A stretch of DNA of 64,000 nt from Elmis aenea (GCA_947652605.1 OX393576.1:60054966-60118965); one strand, 5' to 3'; counted from the first letter of the stretch, positions 1 through 13,535 are shown. Made by a program: numbers and translations. The notes: generated from the letters alone by a model not told the origin.

Positions 1-1840
1 GTAACTGTGCGCAGTTTTTCTAAACTGAACATTTTAAAAATTATTTAGGAACTACAACAACCCAAGAGCGATCGAATGGTTTAGCAATAATTTCTATTTA
101 AAAGTTGGTACCTACAATAATTATTTATGGAGATGCAATCAAGCCATTTTCTGCAAGAACGCCTTAAATAATCATTAATTACTTGCATTAAACCAAAAGC
201 TACATACAAATTTAATTACCTTTTCCGATTTTTTTAAAGTCTGTAATTGTTACAATGTTTATGTTCTCTAGTATGTATAAAACTTTTCTTTTCTATTAAG
301 TACATATTTTTTCCAAAACGTCCGTTGCTAATACTTAATACTTAATAAAGAAGACAATTTTTAGTAGTGATACATTTATTACTGTATATCTCTCAAAAAA
401 TTTAAATAGGCATCATTTTTAAAACTTGCCCCAGCACCACAATTGATCAGTCAAGCTCTGACACAGAATGCCCTATTTTGTTTCATATTACTGAGATATA
501 TTGGTACAAGAGAAAAATTTAATTATCGCATTTAATAGGCCCTAACATTCCGATAAAAAATAAAAATAACAAATTTCTTATATTACTTCGTTATGTCAGG
601 GCAACGAAATTCTTTCGCATTCCTATGATTAGATTGGGTCTCATATTGTTAAATAAAATAACTTCAATTTAGTCATAGTAACGCATCTCGTAGCGGTATC
701 CCTTGATGTAAAAGCGGATGAGTGAACTTCACGAAGCAACTCATTCGTTAATGTTGAGTGTGAGATCAACTACAATATCCCTATGTTGTGGTAAGGGGAA
801 GTAGACACAAACACCACTCAGCTGGTTCATTATCCAAGAGCATGGCAGGACAGTACACCTCCTGAATTTATTAGCCAAGCAAATGCAAATTATTTCGCCT
901 AATTCAGCGCGTAATTATAACGCTTCTTACAACAAAATACTCTAGTTAACTCCCATCACAAAATATTTCCGCGCAATATTTGTTCAGTTTTTTGCTGCGC
1001 TCTTGTACTTTAATTGAATTTTTTTCGTATTCAATAAACGTCGTTCGTAGATATATTGAATTCTATTCCGAATTTATATTTGATATCACATAAAGTTGTT
1101 ATTGTATCTTCCCCAGTGATTTTTATCCATCAAAAAGACGTGTATAATAATGCTTACAGATGTGAAGTTCTAATATTTGATCATTGGGACAGGCAAACAT
1201 AGTAAATTTTGTGCTATTAATATTCGTACATTTTCAGCTCGTTCATTATTCAACTCGACGTAGTTATTGCATGCATCAATTTGAGAATAGCTAGAAATTA
1301 TTGATGTTACAAGTCTAATAAAATGTCTAATAGTCATTAAAATAATGAATAATTGTACGCTCTTATTGTAACTAGTATTATTGTCTGCGTTAATATAATT
1401 TTAGGTTAGATTTCAGCTAGAGGTGCTTGCCATACGTACTAGAACAGCTGCTTATTATTTTTTAAATTTAAAATTAAAAAGCAATACATAAAAGAAAATT
1501 TCAAATCTAGGAAATTACAGAGGCAAATGTTATTAGGTAACGATACAAAAGACAGTTTTAATATAAATTTTGGTGTGATTCTTTCATATATAGCGTGTAG
1601 AATTGGATCATGCAACAAAGTAATTTTAACGGCAAAATTTTAAAACTTTTATGTCTCCCCTAACTGTTTTAGAAAAAAAAAAAAAAAATGCATTTAGGTT
1701 TTTTGCGAGAAAAAAAATGTTTGTGTCAACAAATGTAATCAATATTAGCGTTTAGTTTTCTAGTAACTGAAAATTGAGAAAATTGCAAAACGCCGTTTTG
1801 GCAAAAATCTGTAGTAGGTACCTTAAAATTTTAAAATATA
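1..1840. other. AT-rich intergenic sequence, no gene seen
   Basis: Stop codons are dense in all frames and I recognise no protein, RNA gene or element termini here. It is ordinary AT-rich insect-type spacer with homopolymer runs (for example poly-A near 1673-1687). Confidence 0.6.
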
Positions 1841-1841
1841 A

Positions 1842-3090
1842 ATTGATTGGGACCGTGCATTAGAAATATATGAAGAATGAAATTGATCTGAAATTTTGGT
1901 TATGACCATAATGACATGTGATCTGTTTAATGGAAATATTTTCAAGATGGTGACATTTCCGGAAATACCGGAAGTTGACATCTACTTTCTTAGTCTAAAG
2001 ACAATTTTCTATTTTTATTACATTTTTGGATTTAACACGTTATTTTAGGGGGACTTGTAATAGCATTCTATACTAAAGTGCAGTCATTATTTACATTTTT
2101 GGGCTATTTTGAAATTTTTTAATTTTTATTGTATTGCTTAATATTATCTACCACCGCCATTTTTTAAACGAAAACGCTAAAATTGAGACTATGTATAGAA
2201 GAAACCTTGGAGTTCATGCTGGAATTTTCGCAATCGATGTATTACTTACAGGTTGTTCAAAATTTTATTTTATTGTAATACAACTTTAGACCACTAAAAC
2301 CCGTTTTTTTCAAATACAATGCCTACATTTTTTTAGTTTTCTTATGCAAAATTACATTCTACATCAATCTATATTGGCTTTTCCGATACCTATAAAGAAT
2401 TTTTGATAAAGTTAAGAAAAAATTGTGAAATTTTTAAATAGTAACCTTTGGAAAGACAATAAATGCCAATATTATTGGCAATTGTTGTCATTTCCAAGGT
2501 TTACTATTTAAAAATGTTACAATTTTCTCTAAAATTTATCAAAATTCTTAATAAATCAAAAATTATTGCAGATAGGTAGACATAGAAAGGCTAATAAAGG
2601 TTGATGCAGAATATAATTTTGCATTAGAAAATTTAAAAAAAAGGTTGGTGTATCATATTTGAAAAAAAGAGTTTTAGTGGTCTAAAGTTATATTAAAATT
2701 AAATTAAATTTTGGACAACCTGTAAGTAATGCATCGATTGCAATAACTCCAGGATAAACTCCAAAGTTTGCTCTAAACATAGCTTCAATTTGAGCGTTTT
2801 CTATTTAAAAATGGCGGTGATAGATAATATTAAGCATCACGATAAAAATATTTTTTTTTTTTAAATATCCCGAACATCTAAAAAACGACTGCATTTAGGT
2901 ACCTATAGGAAATTCTATTAAAAGTCCCTCTAAAATAACGTGTTCATCCAAAAAATGCAATAAATAATAGACCTGTGTATTTGTAATAAGAACGTAGATG
3001 CCCACTTCCGGTATTTCCGGAAGTGTGGCCCTCTTGAAAATATTTTCACTAAACAGATCATATGTCATTATAATGGTCATAACCAAAAGG
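1842..3090. repeat. Long inverted-repeat (foldback) element, about 1.25 kb
   Basis: The left half reads inverted in the right half around a centre near 2470-2480, where ATTATTGGCA and its complement meet. Matching landmarks are the ends (TTTTGGTTATGACCAT from 1894 against ATGGTCATAACCAAAA ending at 3088), the TTTCCGGAAATACCGGAAGT motif near 1955 against its complement near 3005, and the TAGATAATATTAAGCA-type block on both sides. A third copy of one arm lies at 7661..7912 and extends past the end of the right arm, so the right end here is probably truncated. It contains no long ORF and is a non-autonomous foldback element of unknown family. Confidence 0.8.
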
Positions 3091-4434
3091 CCGATTACTT
3101 AATCGCCAATACGACCAATTAGAGCTTATTCCGTACATGTCTAGTTTTTACCCAATTAAGTATGTGTCAGTTCCAATGTTTTTTTTTCTTCTTAACTTAA
3201 AAGTTAAACTCTGTATTATGTGTACAATGTTAAAATAATAAAAATCTGTTTAATACTCTATTTTTTTATATGTTACTCCTTTTCAATTAACGCCTTGGCC
3301 TTCTGTTTTCATATTATATTAATATTTTCTTAATTACGCATCGTTTAAGTTTCGTAGTGAGCCAACTACTAAAACGGGTGCCGCGCCAACACTTTGTGCG
3401 ATAAACCCTCTTTGAAACTCGTTTGATTAATCAAATAGAACTATCGAGCACGTAGCTAAGTTTGGTTGCTACATTAATCTATATAATTGCTGCTTGAATA
3501 TCTGAACACAAACTGCCATGCTGGGGCATAAATTAACACAAACTTGCTATAAACTCTCTTAAAGTTTTTCAGAAAATTGGCACTCAACACTCGCTTTTGT
3601 TTAAATTGGCATTCGCGCCACTTATATTGAGTTACTTGTTTGAAGATGTAAGGATGATGCAAAACAATTTTGTATTAGTTTAAAAAAGTCTTTGTAAGTT
3701 CTATTTATTCACTATGTTACATGTTTTCCAGTATTAACAAAAAGTACCTAGTGATGCATAATAGTTCATATAATTTGGTAAATAAGTTTAAATATGTTTT
3801 TCAAAATGTATAATTTAATTTAATCCAACCAATACAATTTATTATTTTAATTTTTAGATTATTTTGAAAAAAAAAGTATGAACTAAATATGTGGTTATAT
3901 TTACCTAATTTTGTTAAGCTTTGAATTCATTGTTGTTTAAGAAATATAAATAGTATGTTTTTGTCAATAAAAATAAACAATTTTAATAACTACTGCCGTC
4001 TACGCCTACGGTATAAGGACCTCTTTTAGGCTTTGCGGTATCTAACCTGTATAGTGTATAGGTACCACAGACCACAGCTTTTAGTACTTGCGGATCACAG
4101 TGGTACATAAACTGTACCACTTACAAATCTGTATTTTTCATTGCTACTAGTAGGCCAAAAATTGTACCATCATTGGTTGTAACAGTCTAATTTGCACCAT
4201 GATTGTGCACAATATTGTACTTTTCCCGCCCACAGGAGATTGTTTTAGGTGAGAAATATCAGTGTTTCAGTGTAAAATTGTTATCTACTGTTGTTAACGA
4301 AAATAGTTTATTTTATTATGTAACTTCTTAATCACAAGACCCACCAAATGTTAAGAAATCAATACAGATACCGGTAAGTTTAAATTTCAATGCCGTTCTA
4401 TTTAAAAAAAAAACTTTAAAGCAATCGCGCACTC
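3091..4434. other. Intergenic sequence, no gene seen
   Basis: Short ORFs only, with no recognisable domain. The stretch 3990-4200 is less AT-rich and holds short TGGTAC/GTACCA repeats, but nothing nameable. Confidence 0.5.
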
Positions 4435-4913
4435 GTGGAAATCAGGGCATGAAACCGGTTTAAAAAACCGGTTAACCTTTATTTTTTGTCCAAAATTGTG
4501 ATTTTTAACCGAAACCGAAACCGTTATTTTTAAAGGCAAAAAAAACGGTAACCTTTAACCAAAATAATAAAAAATCGTTTTTTTTAACATCTTTTTTTAA
4601 TAAAAATTACGATGAAAAATACAAAATCTGTAGTAAATGCGATTAGTTTACCAAAAGTCATTACTGAACTATTGATTGTACATTTATTATAAAATTATAA
4701 ATAAATAATATCGTTTCATACTTTGCATTCCTGATCTAAATAATTTTAAAAACCGGTTAATTTAACCGGTTTATAATTTAAATCGGTTTTTACACTAAAC
4801 CGGTTTTTTACGAATAAAACCGGTTTTTCAACAAAAACCGTTATAAAAATAAAGTTCTCGATTTCGGTTAACCGTTAACCAAAATTTTTTCGGTTTCGAG
4901 CCCTGGTGGAAAT
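4435..4913. mobile_element. hAT-type MITE with perfect 8-bp TSD
   Basis: The element runs 4443..4905 (463 bp) and begins CAGGGCATGAAACCGG and ends GGTTTCGAGCCCTG, the CAGGG/CCCTG termini typical of hAT elements. It is flanked by GTGGAAAT at 4435..4442 and GTGGAAAT at 4906..4913, a perfect 8-bp target-site duplication as hAT transposases make. The interior is built of many AACCGGTT-like palindromic motifs and has no coding capacity. A shorter relative in the opposite orientation lies at 15710..15908. It is therefore a non-autonomous element mobilised in trans. Confidence 0.92.
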
Positions 4914-5380
4914 ACGCACTCGCCGCTACGCGGCTCCGTGCGCAACTTTTCCACTCGTGCGTGATATGCTTCACAAAGACATCACCGTATTTCGATAATT
5001 ATTTTTATTCTTATAAGCTCATGTTGGAGTTGAAAAATTTAATAAAAATCATGCATGTGGAACAATACCAGAACAAATATTTTAGTCACGAAAGAGGACA
5101 ACCAATTATCAAGGGGCGAATTCGACTGGAGAGTATTATTTTTTCAAACCGCATGGGTAAAAAATGAAGTAATTTTTCCGTGTCTGAAAGAGTTAAATTT
5201 AATAAAATGTTTTTATTTTAGAAAGCCGCCTGGAGCGATATTATATTTTTTAAACTCTAGACAGGCTAGATAAAGAGCAATATAATTTAGACAATGTTTT
5301 ATAATGTTTACAATTTCTGTTAAAATCGTTTACCTACTTGGATTATTATTTTTTTAATAAAGTGGCTAATATTCAATAAA
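4914..5380. other. Intergenic sequence, no gene seen
   Basis: The first part (4914-4965) is rich in CGC/GCG and in ACTCG motifs and continues the repeat that the neighbouring MITE interrupted. Two overlapping ORFs of about 70 codons have no recognisable features. Confidence 0.4.
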
Positions 5381-5890
5381 TATACAGGGTGCGCCAATAG
5401 TGCGATAAAGTTCATTATTGTCCTTAATGTCAACTTATTAAAAAAAAGTTTTTAATGAAACTTATAGTATTTCTAGACGTGCATGTTTTAAAATTAGTTT
5501 TAAGTATACAGGGTGTTCTATAAAAGTGGGGCGTCACTAAAGGTATTTTTTTTAAATGAACACCTAGTATATTTTTGCATAATCGAATTCAGCAAAAAAT
5601 CTCCATATGACAGTATTTTGTTTTTTTCATTTTTTTGCGACGTTGCCAATTTATCTCAAAAAATCTTTGAATTTCTAGAAAAACAGGGTACAATACTTGT
5701 CAAGAGCACAACGTTATTAATAATAATTGGCAAATGATATTTTGTACATACAAAGTCAAAAGGTGTAGTCATAGTCTAAATACATCAAAATTAATTTATA
5801 TTATACAGGGTGTTTCTTATAGATGTGTCAACTTCCCAATTTTCAAACATCAATAACTTTATTTTTTCAAATGGAACACCCTGTATATTA
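5381..5890. repeat. Cluster of ACAGGGTG-ended short repeats
   Basis: TATACAGGGTG occurs at 5381, 5505 and 5802, and the inverse ACACCCTGTATA ends near 5887. The segment 5505-5887 starts TATACAGGGTGTTCT and ends GGAACACCCTGTATA, so it has short terminal inverted repeats and may be one element of about 380 bp or several fragments. The same end motif marks several other repeats in this window (24.7, 26.7, 32.0, 34.1, 35.0 and 62.4 kb). Confidence 0.55.
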
Positions 5891-7660
5891 TTACGTCATT
5901 CTGGTGCATTTTTGTTTTTCTTCAACTTTTCTTAATACTTACCTATACCTAAAATGAATATTTTCTGAGATATTTACATTTTACTTATTCTTATAAGCGT
6001 TGTGTAGGAAATTCCTCGGAGTAGGCCCCGACTTTGACAATAGAAACAATAATTTCTGTAGTAGCAAATGTCAGAGTAAATTGCTGTCAATTGTTAAAAC
6101 ATAAATAAATGAGCATAACATATTCAATATGAATTTTCCAAAAAAAGAATTTATTGATACGGTCTATGTTCAGGGTGGCGTATTTTCGATGCCCATGCAG
6201 GGGGGTATCTCGGTTATTATCAGAGATTAAAAAAAAACTAACTATATACTGCTCTGGTCCATAAATAGCAATACTTTCCACAATAGTTTTATACATTCTA
6301 ATTTTTGCATTTCTGGTTATGTTTTTGTTGCAGCATTACCTTTTGCTACATATTTCTCGTTCATTGCGGCCGTCCTTTGATAGTTTTAGAACTTACTTGA
6401 CTTTTTAATTTCTGTGTCCATTAAATGCAAAATTAGTCTCGTTTTTCTAACTACCAGATATTCCGTTTGAGATGTATTAATGTCAGCCCCTACTTATTAC
6501 AGTCTTCATTAAGCTTGAGTAGCATGTATTGTATATGTAAATATTTTTACATGGATTAAAATGACCAAATTTAATTGGATAGACGTAGATTAAACAATCA
6601 GACATATGAAAAAAAAACTTATTTTAGATAAAAACAATAGCTTGATCAACATCTAATAAACTGTTATGTGCTGTCAAATAGACACAAGCAATCTTTGTAC
6701 TATCACAGAAGATATTTAAGCCTTATCTAATATTAAAGAGAAATCGTAAGAGAAGTACATAAGGTAGGTGTGGCCAATCGGTATTATTTATCTTCATTAA
6801 AAGTGAAACAATACTGTTTTCAACCTATGGACATTCTGAGTATTTCCTTTATTACTTTACTTTCAAGCTAAGAAAATGCATGTTATTGTTCGAGTGTTTA
6901 ATGACTCGACAAGGGATTAACGTCAGACTACGGACTTAAATGTATAGACAGCACGCAAAACAAGACATTCCTGAAATTAAAACACAACTTTTTTGATGGT
7001 GTACCATCCGTATACAAAAGTATGAAATTTGCTAGTAGATTTACATACAATCTTTTCAAGGTATTGTGCATGAATATTATTTATAAATAAATAATTTTGA
7101 AACCATTATTCAAACAAAAACTACTTAGATTAATTAAAATTAGTGTATTAGATTACTATTAGTAAATTTGTTTTAAGCTATTCTTTATTATACGTTTTAA
7201 ACTTTCCGGAGTGGAATTTTTTTCTCTTTAATTTTACAATCCTTTTTTTTGTAATAAAATGTAGAAACGATTTCAAATAAGCAACGAGTTACCTAACTGT
7301 AAAAACATAATTCAAATTGCTTTAGCCTTTACATTGTATACATTCTTTAAGTTCTATGAACCCCTATCTGCAGTAAACTTTATTGTGTGCAAGGTGTTGT
7401 ATACACTTTTATTTCACTTCACTCTAACAGTATTTGACCTGTCAACTTCTAAACAGCTCCTTGAATATAAAAGCAATGCTATTAGTCATGTCATGGCTTC
7501 AGTATTATGTAAAGTGGACGGGTTATTGAAACATTTCGTGATAAAAACTATCTAAAGCAATGATATTATTAACGCACCAATGCAGTTAAGTCAGTTTTAC
7601 ATTAAACTGTACATTCCAAAATAAAGACACATCAGTCAGGCAAGGATTCATTAGCAGGTA
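5891..7660. other. Intergenic sequence, no gene seen
   Basis: AT-rich with scattered short ORFs (for example 7334..7555) that lack signal peptides, conserved motifs or GC-rich third positions. I see no element termini. Confidence 0.5.
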
Positions 7661-7912
7661 TAGGGAATGCTATCAAAAGTCCCTCTAAAATAACGTGCTC
7701 ATTCCAAAAATGCAATAAAAAATAGACCTATTTATTTGGAATAAAAAAGTAGATGCCCACTTCCGGTATTTCCGGAAGTGTCGCCATCTTGAAAATGTTT
7801 TCATTAAACAGATTCGATGCCATTATGGCATAACCAAAATTTCAGATCAATACCCTTTTTCATTCTTCATATATTTTTAATGCCCGGTCCCAATCAATCA
7901 CCCTCTATATTG
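7661..7912. repeat. Single arm of the 1842..3090 foldback family
   Basis: From GGGAATGCTATCAAAAGTCC through ACTTCCGGTATTTCCGGAAG to the GGTCCCAATCAATC end, this segment matches the right arm of the element at 1842..3090 and, beyond it, the inverse of that element's left end. Only one arm is present, so it is a truncated copy or an end left by deletion. Confidence 0.75.
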
Positions 7913-8184
7913 TTGTATTGGACAATTACGGTGATATAAAAATTGACAGACTTTTTTAAATTAAATTTTTACAATCATATAAACGTCTTCCAATTTGTTA
8001 TTAAAATAAATAGTTTTAGATAATGGCCTTGCCAACGATGGACCTTGCTACGATAACTTCTAGAGAATATTAGACGAAAACGGAAAAGTTTTCTACTAAT
8101 TGAGAGATGAAAGATTTTTTAAATCTGTGAAGATTTTTGTTTGGCTGTAATTTTTCTTTGGAATTTGGAATGAGAAAAAAATAA
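7913..8184. other. Intergenic spacer, no gene seen
   Basis: Nothing recognisable between the two repeat fragments. Confidence 0.4.
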
Positions 8185-8546
8185 GAAATTTAAATAGGCC
8201 ATAGTCAATTATCGCTCCCATTTAAAAAAACGTAAGTTTGTGTCAACTTTTTAACGGCGAGTGTATTTTTTTTTTATTTTATCAAATTAAACATAAAAAT
8301 ATCTAAAAATAATCTTTATAAATATTTTCGATATTTGCAACAATAACGGAGATATGACACATTATTATTATGACAAAAAACACTATTTATTCAATAATTC
8401 GAAAACCGGAAATTTAAGAATATTTTTGAAAACGGTTCTGAGTTTGTCTCAAAAAACTGCACATTTTTGGTAATTTAACCGTTTCTCTATCTTGACTATT
8501 AAGCGAGATACCCATGCAATCCCATCGAATTTGGACCACCCTGTAC
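8185..8546. repeat. One arm of a foldback family shared with 61711..62372
   Basis: AAATTTAAATAGG near 8188 through AACGGCGAGTG, CGGAGATATGACACATTA, GAAAACCGGAAA and the end GAATTTGGACCACCCTGTAC near 8528-8547 matches the right arm of the complete foldback at 61711..62372 in the same order. The left arm is missing here. Confidence 0.8.
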
Positions 8547-11197
8547 GTTTAAGTTAAAAAAAAACTCTTTTCTGAACATGCTACCGATACTGGCAATGTC
8601 GCACAAATTGTCAGAACAATAAACACATTAGTAACACTATTTTCTATTTTTTTTTTTTACATAAATATGATATAAGTATAGAGATAAGTATTTTTTTATA
8701 ATTCACCTTGCTACTATTTGTAATTCACTACAATAATATGTTCCGTCAATTTTCTCAAAATATCATGTTTTAAGTAATTTTACAATGTTAAACATTTTTC
8801 AAGCAGTTACTTAAAAGAAAATCATGGATTTTATGAATTGTAGACATCAACAGATGCAATTGCGTTATCAATAAGTAATAAGTAAAAGTACATAAACAAC
8901 AAATTTTTGTTTAAAATTTGTTATGATTTCATCCTTTTCTTTATACACAAACTGCTCTTTTTCCAAGTCCAACTCTTTCTTGTTCAAAATTAGGTATTAC
9001 ACCTTAGATCTATGCGATTTTTCCAGCATCTTTAACATTAAAAAAAAAATCAGTTCGTATTTTTTGTATGAGTAAGACGGGCGGCCCCGAATCTTGGCGT
9101 CCCGCAATTGCCTAGAGTTGTCTTATGGTTAAACTTTCCCTGGTTATAATATAAAAGTATGCTTGGCAACAAAGAGTTTTTTTTCCCGTGATTCACATGA
9201 TAATTTATTAATCTTTTTGTTGCACTTAAGCAAATCACTTTTAGTACTAAATTTTCTGTATACGCACTAATCCACTAATTGTTGCCTGGGTTTGTTTAAA
9301 ATGGAGAAACACGGTCGGACAGCGAAACCAATATGTATTCGATTCCTGATTCTTCTAACTTTAAAAATACCGTGGATACGTCGATAGAATTCAATGTAAA
9401 CTTACAGTAGAGAAAAACAATGTCGCCTTCAGTTGTATATTGGAAAGCTAAAAGAACAACAAACGTGGGAAAAAGTAGTTAAAAATATACTCCTTATTGA
9501 TAGCAGCACGAAAGTGAACGTAATACTCATGAATTTCTCTGTTCCACAAAGCTAGACTATGAACATTTCCAAACTCACTTACCTTGACAATAACCTTAAG
9601 CTATAAAAAAACATATCAATAAAATATCTGATACAACACCGAGCAAAATTACAGCATCGTTACGTCTGATGTGCGTTTTTCTTATTGTTTCAGAGTTACG
9701 ATGTTGTTGTGTATATATTTGTTGTTTAAGGTTCAAACTTTACATGGTTCCGCTTCCTACGTTAAAGGAATACAAATGTTAGTAGTGGCGTCGCGTGGCT
9801 TACACTGTTACGGCGCCAAGTCCGGGCTTAATGACGTCATCCAGCGAGGCGACTTCCGAAAGGCACTTTATCCTATCGAGGGCTATATTTTAAGGTTATT
9901 TCGTGTCTACAAAAACGATCGCATCAATTTCTTATTCGAATCATGTAGTAGATTTTATACCTATCAGCTACGATTTGGAAAAATGGAGTAAACTAAATTC
10001 AAGGAAATCAAAATGCTCGCTATGCACTTTTCAGATTTATCACACGTAACTTGTATACATTTATATATAGGACACGTCTCGTATAAATCACCACATATCT
10101 CTAGATTGTATTTCGATGAATTTTATAACGCACCTTAATTTTGTCGCAACATACATCAAGAATATTGACAATGTCAGCAATACTTTACGAATATGTAAAA
10201 GTACACCCAAATACAGTTGTCAAAGTTTTTATAAGTAATAATTATTTTGCTAAATGCAATATTAAAACGACTTCATATTTGTCCGTCCGTTTCTCAGTGG
10301 TAATTTGCACCTAAAATTACTTTTGTACATCATATTAAAATAAATAAATAAAAACATTTTATAATTAAAAAATCATTGCATACATTTTTTCTATAAAACG
10401 TAAAATTTTCAATGACATATTTTCACAAGGATACGTAAGGTGGTCACTTCCGTTCGACGGTTTTCGAAAACAGCTTCTTAGGTAACCATCATTAGCCTAT
10501 CATTTTTGGTTTTTCTCTGATTTTTTTTTATATTAGACAAAACAAAAGTAGTCCATGACGTAGCTGATTCTTATTTTTCCAATTTTTTACAATATGGCGG
10601 ATATCTGAATGAAGGCTTAGGATTTATGGCTACAATTTTGGTCTTCTTTAATTTATAAAAAATGAACAACGCGCTCAAAAAAATTCCTATGATAAAGATT
10701 ACATAATTGTATCAAGTTACCAAATCTCCTGCTTTTAGAAACACCATTTTGTTAAAAACCGTCCTAGGTGTATGTATAGCCCTTTAAGTGATTCAATCCT
10801 TTCTGAATAATTATAATTTTAATTAAAAAACACTTTTTTAAAAAGATTCTTTATTAAAAACATTAACAAATTTAAAACTTTCGGCTGCTTGTGGGTGAAA
10901 ATTTTATTTGTTTCTATAAATAAACTAATACAGTAGCTACTGACTAAGATACGACAGTCTTGAAACTATTTTAGTTTTTTCATAATAAATTTCTTCATAT
11001 TTAAGCAATAAAATACTATATTTAAATGTTTATGCCATCTATTTTACAAAAAAAAATTTAGAAGCATGATTTTATGTTCATTTGTAATTTAATTACCCAT
11101 AATTTACAACAAATCCCATTGTTTTGAGTAAGATATTAACGAATTTTCAGTATATCTTCTATAATAATAAAAATAATTTTTAAGTAAACCTAATATG
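8547..11197. other. Intergenic sequence with one unexplained ORF (9671..9991)
   Basis: Mostly AT-rich with no recognisable gene. The exception is 9671..9991 (+), 106 codons, whose middle (about 9745-9890) is clearly less AT-rich than its surroundings. A polypyrimidine tract ending in TTGTTTCAG lies at about 9684-9692, like a 3' splice site, just before an internal ATG. The translation has a hydrophobic start after that ATG but no domain I recognise. It could be an isolated exon, an old transposon fragment or chance. Confidence 0.35.
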
Positions 11198-12020
11198 CAG
11201 GGTGTTTCTTTAATATTGCGAAAAAAGGAGGTGATTCCTTTTCAAAAGTTAAGGGGGAGTCTCTCATATAATTTTTTTCCTTGGACGTCTCCTTTCGGAG
11301 TTACACCCCCCTAAAGGGAGCGATAAAATTAGGTTTCTATTTTATTTCTCAAATTTCAATAAACACAGGAAAATGATATTTTGTAGATTTTTTATACTTT
11401 TTAAAAGGTTTCCCATAGTAATATTTTTAATCATTCGCACCTTCACAGGGAGCTGAAAAGTACGACCCCTGTTGGTTATTTTATCAGACATTTTTGGTGG
11501 TTTAAAATTTTGCAATTTACATTTATTTAGAAACTTTTTTCAATCTACAGTTTTTCTCGTAAAACCTACAGTTTTGGTGTACAAAATAAAATAATAAACA
11601 TGCACCATTAAATAATATTCCAATATAAAACGATTCATTTTGGTGGTTACCATAGTTTGTAATTGACGGGTGTAATTATTAATTTTGACGTTTACCCGGC
11701 GACAACGCGCCAACGCCCGTCATTGCAAAACTTCAACCCACCAAAAACTTTTGATAACCAACAGGGGTCGCACTTTTCAGGCCCTTGTGAAGGTGGGACA
11801 TGATTGAAAATATTATTGTGGGAAACCTTTTAAAAATATAAAACATCTAACAAATATCATTTTTCTACATTTATTCAAATTTGAGAAATAAAATAAAGAT
11901 CTAATTTTACCGCTCCCCTTTAGGGAGCTGTAACTCCGAAAGGATACATCTTAGAAAAAAATGTATAATAAAAGACCCCCTTAATTTTCGATAAGGAATT
12001 TTTTCGCAATATTTAAGAAG
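11198..12020. repeat. Foldback element with long arms, about 0.82 kb
   Basis: The left arm starts GCAGGGTGTTTC and includes CTTTCGGAGTTACACCCCC and CGACCCCTGTTGGTTA. The right arm carries their complements (TAACCAACAGGGGTCG near 11757, AGCTGTAACTCCGAAAGGAT near 11926) and ends in a decayed copy of the start. Arms are about 270-280 bp. The middle (11645-11715) holds the GC-rich GACGGGTG...ACGCCCGTC inverted motif. A second copy, with a broken right arm, is at 21136..21885. It has no coding capacity. Confidence 0.8.
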
Positions 12021-13440
12021 TATATTGCATTAAAAATATTAGATTGGCAAGTTACATATTTTATCAGTTTTTTTTTCAAGTTAAGCAAGTCCATTTTAAA
12101 GAAATGTAATTGTCGAATTCCATGATGCATATTTTTGCATAAAGTTCAATTTGACTTTTGCATAACTTTCTAAAACATTGGTTTGAAGGTTAGCATATTT
12201 TTATACCAAACGTCGACTCCTTAAATAGTAAAAAAAGGGTTTATAAAAACTTCGGCATCGCTTACTACAACCCTAATTTATATACAAAATTATTTAAATC
12301 GTTTTGGTGGTTCTTAAAAAAATTATATTTTTGTTACGTTTTATTGCTCTGACGATAAGTTCTATTCAACTTTTACTAGTAAATACCAACGAAAAAAGAT
12401 CAAAGAGTTAAAAGAAGCTATTTACTACTGATTTCTAAAAACTCAAGTCTAGTTGCAATCGTTTTACTTTGAAGCCTTCAAAAACATTTTGCTTGGAAAA
12501 ATATTGCTTTATGTTTCTGTTTTTCGTCCCGAACCTCTTGCATAGTACACAGTAGATTCTCTACGCTAAATTAAAACGTAATCTTACGTATATTTACCAA
12601 AAGTATTTCAGTTTCGTTTTTATAACGAAACGGTTAAGAAAATTAATTACTTATTTGTGTGTGTTATTAAGTTATTATATAATGATGTACGTCATCTTCA
12701 TTTTCAAACATAAACAGATTCGCTGTGTCCATTGTACAAGCGCGTCATTATTATCGCAATAAGGATAATGAAGGATTTAAAATATTTAAAAAGTGTAAAG
12801 ATTGATGTGATAAATTTCCCATCACCTATTTTATTTTAGGAAAAATCTCTTGCAGAAATAATTAATAAGTTTCAAGATCCTCATCTCTTGTTATAATAGA
12901 AACGATTGCTATTGATAAGGAGACGAGAATCTTGAAAGTGGTACAACATATCGCATTTTTGTAAAAAAAATGCAAACGATTTTAAGTAAAAACTTATTGA
13001 TAAATATTAATAACTCATATAACTGAAGGTACATTTTTATATTCGCGGTTTGTATACTCTGAGATATGTTTGATTGATTTGGCAGAAAAAAGAACCTGTT
13101 ATAAATTATGGCTATGGGTCACAGTCAAATTAGCTTTGTGTTAAGTTCTAATTAATTAATTAAAGAGCTCCTGACTTCTGGATGATATGAGGTGTGGCTA
13201 ATTTTATTATCAATTGTCAAGGAAACTGAACAAGTTTTTTTAGCAATGTTCGGAGTCCAACGTAACAATAATTCGCTGCTTAAAGAGCGAATTATTCTCG
13301 TTATCACCACGCCCTTATCTAACATTAAAACAGCAGCTTGATAATATAGGTGACAAATATAGACCAGTTGCTTGCATACATTACGTATAAGACTGGGACG
13401 AACGCGGAAAAAGTGTAGTTTTTGCGAGTGGGTATGGGAC
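12021..13440. other. Upstream region of the 13536 gene; no other gene seen
   Basis: AT-rich sequence without recognisable coding exons. A 121-codon ORF on the minus strand (13152..13517) overlaps the promoter of the downstream gene and has no conserved features, so I treat it as chance. Enhancer elements may lie here, but I cannot pick them out by eye. Confidence 0.4.
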
Positions 13441-13471
13441 TTGATTAGGTGTGTACAAGGTCTCCAGTTAG

Positions 13472-13478
13472 TATAAAA
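13472..13478 (+). promoter_or_regulatory. TATA box of the small secreted-protein gene
   Basis: TATAAAA stands 64 bases before the ATG at 13536. The expected start of transcription lies about 30 bases downstream, near 13500-13513. A TCAG at 13511 could be the initiator, although it is slightly further than usual. This gives a short leader of about 25-35 bases, common for abundantly expressed insect cuticle and secreted-protein genes. Confidence 0.7.
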
Positions 13479-13535
13479 CCCAGTGCAGATCATCGAATTG
13501 GTATCTGTTGTCAGCAACTAGCAATAACCACAAAA

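Noticed and set aside
13152..13517. 121-codon ORF on the minus strand upstream of the secreted-protein gene
   Set aside because: It overlaps the TATA box and leader of the plus-strand gene and has no recognisable domain or signal peptide.
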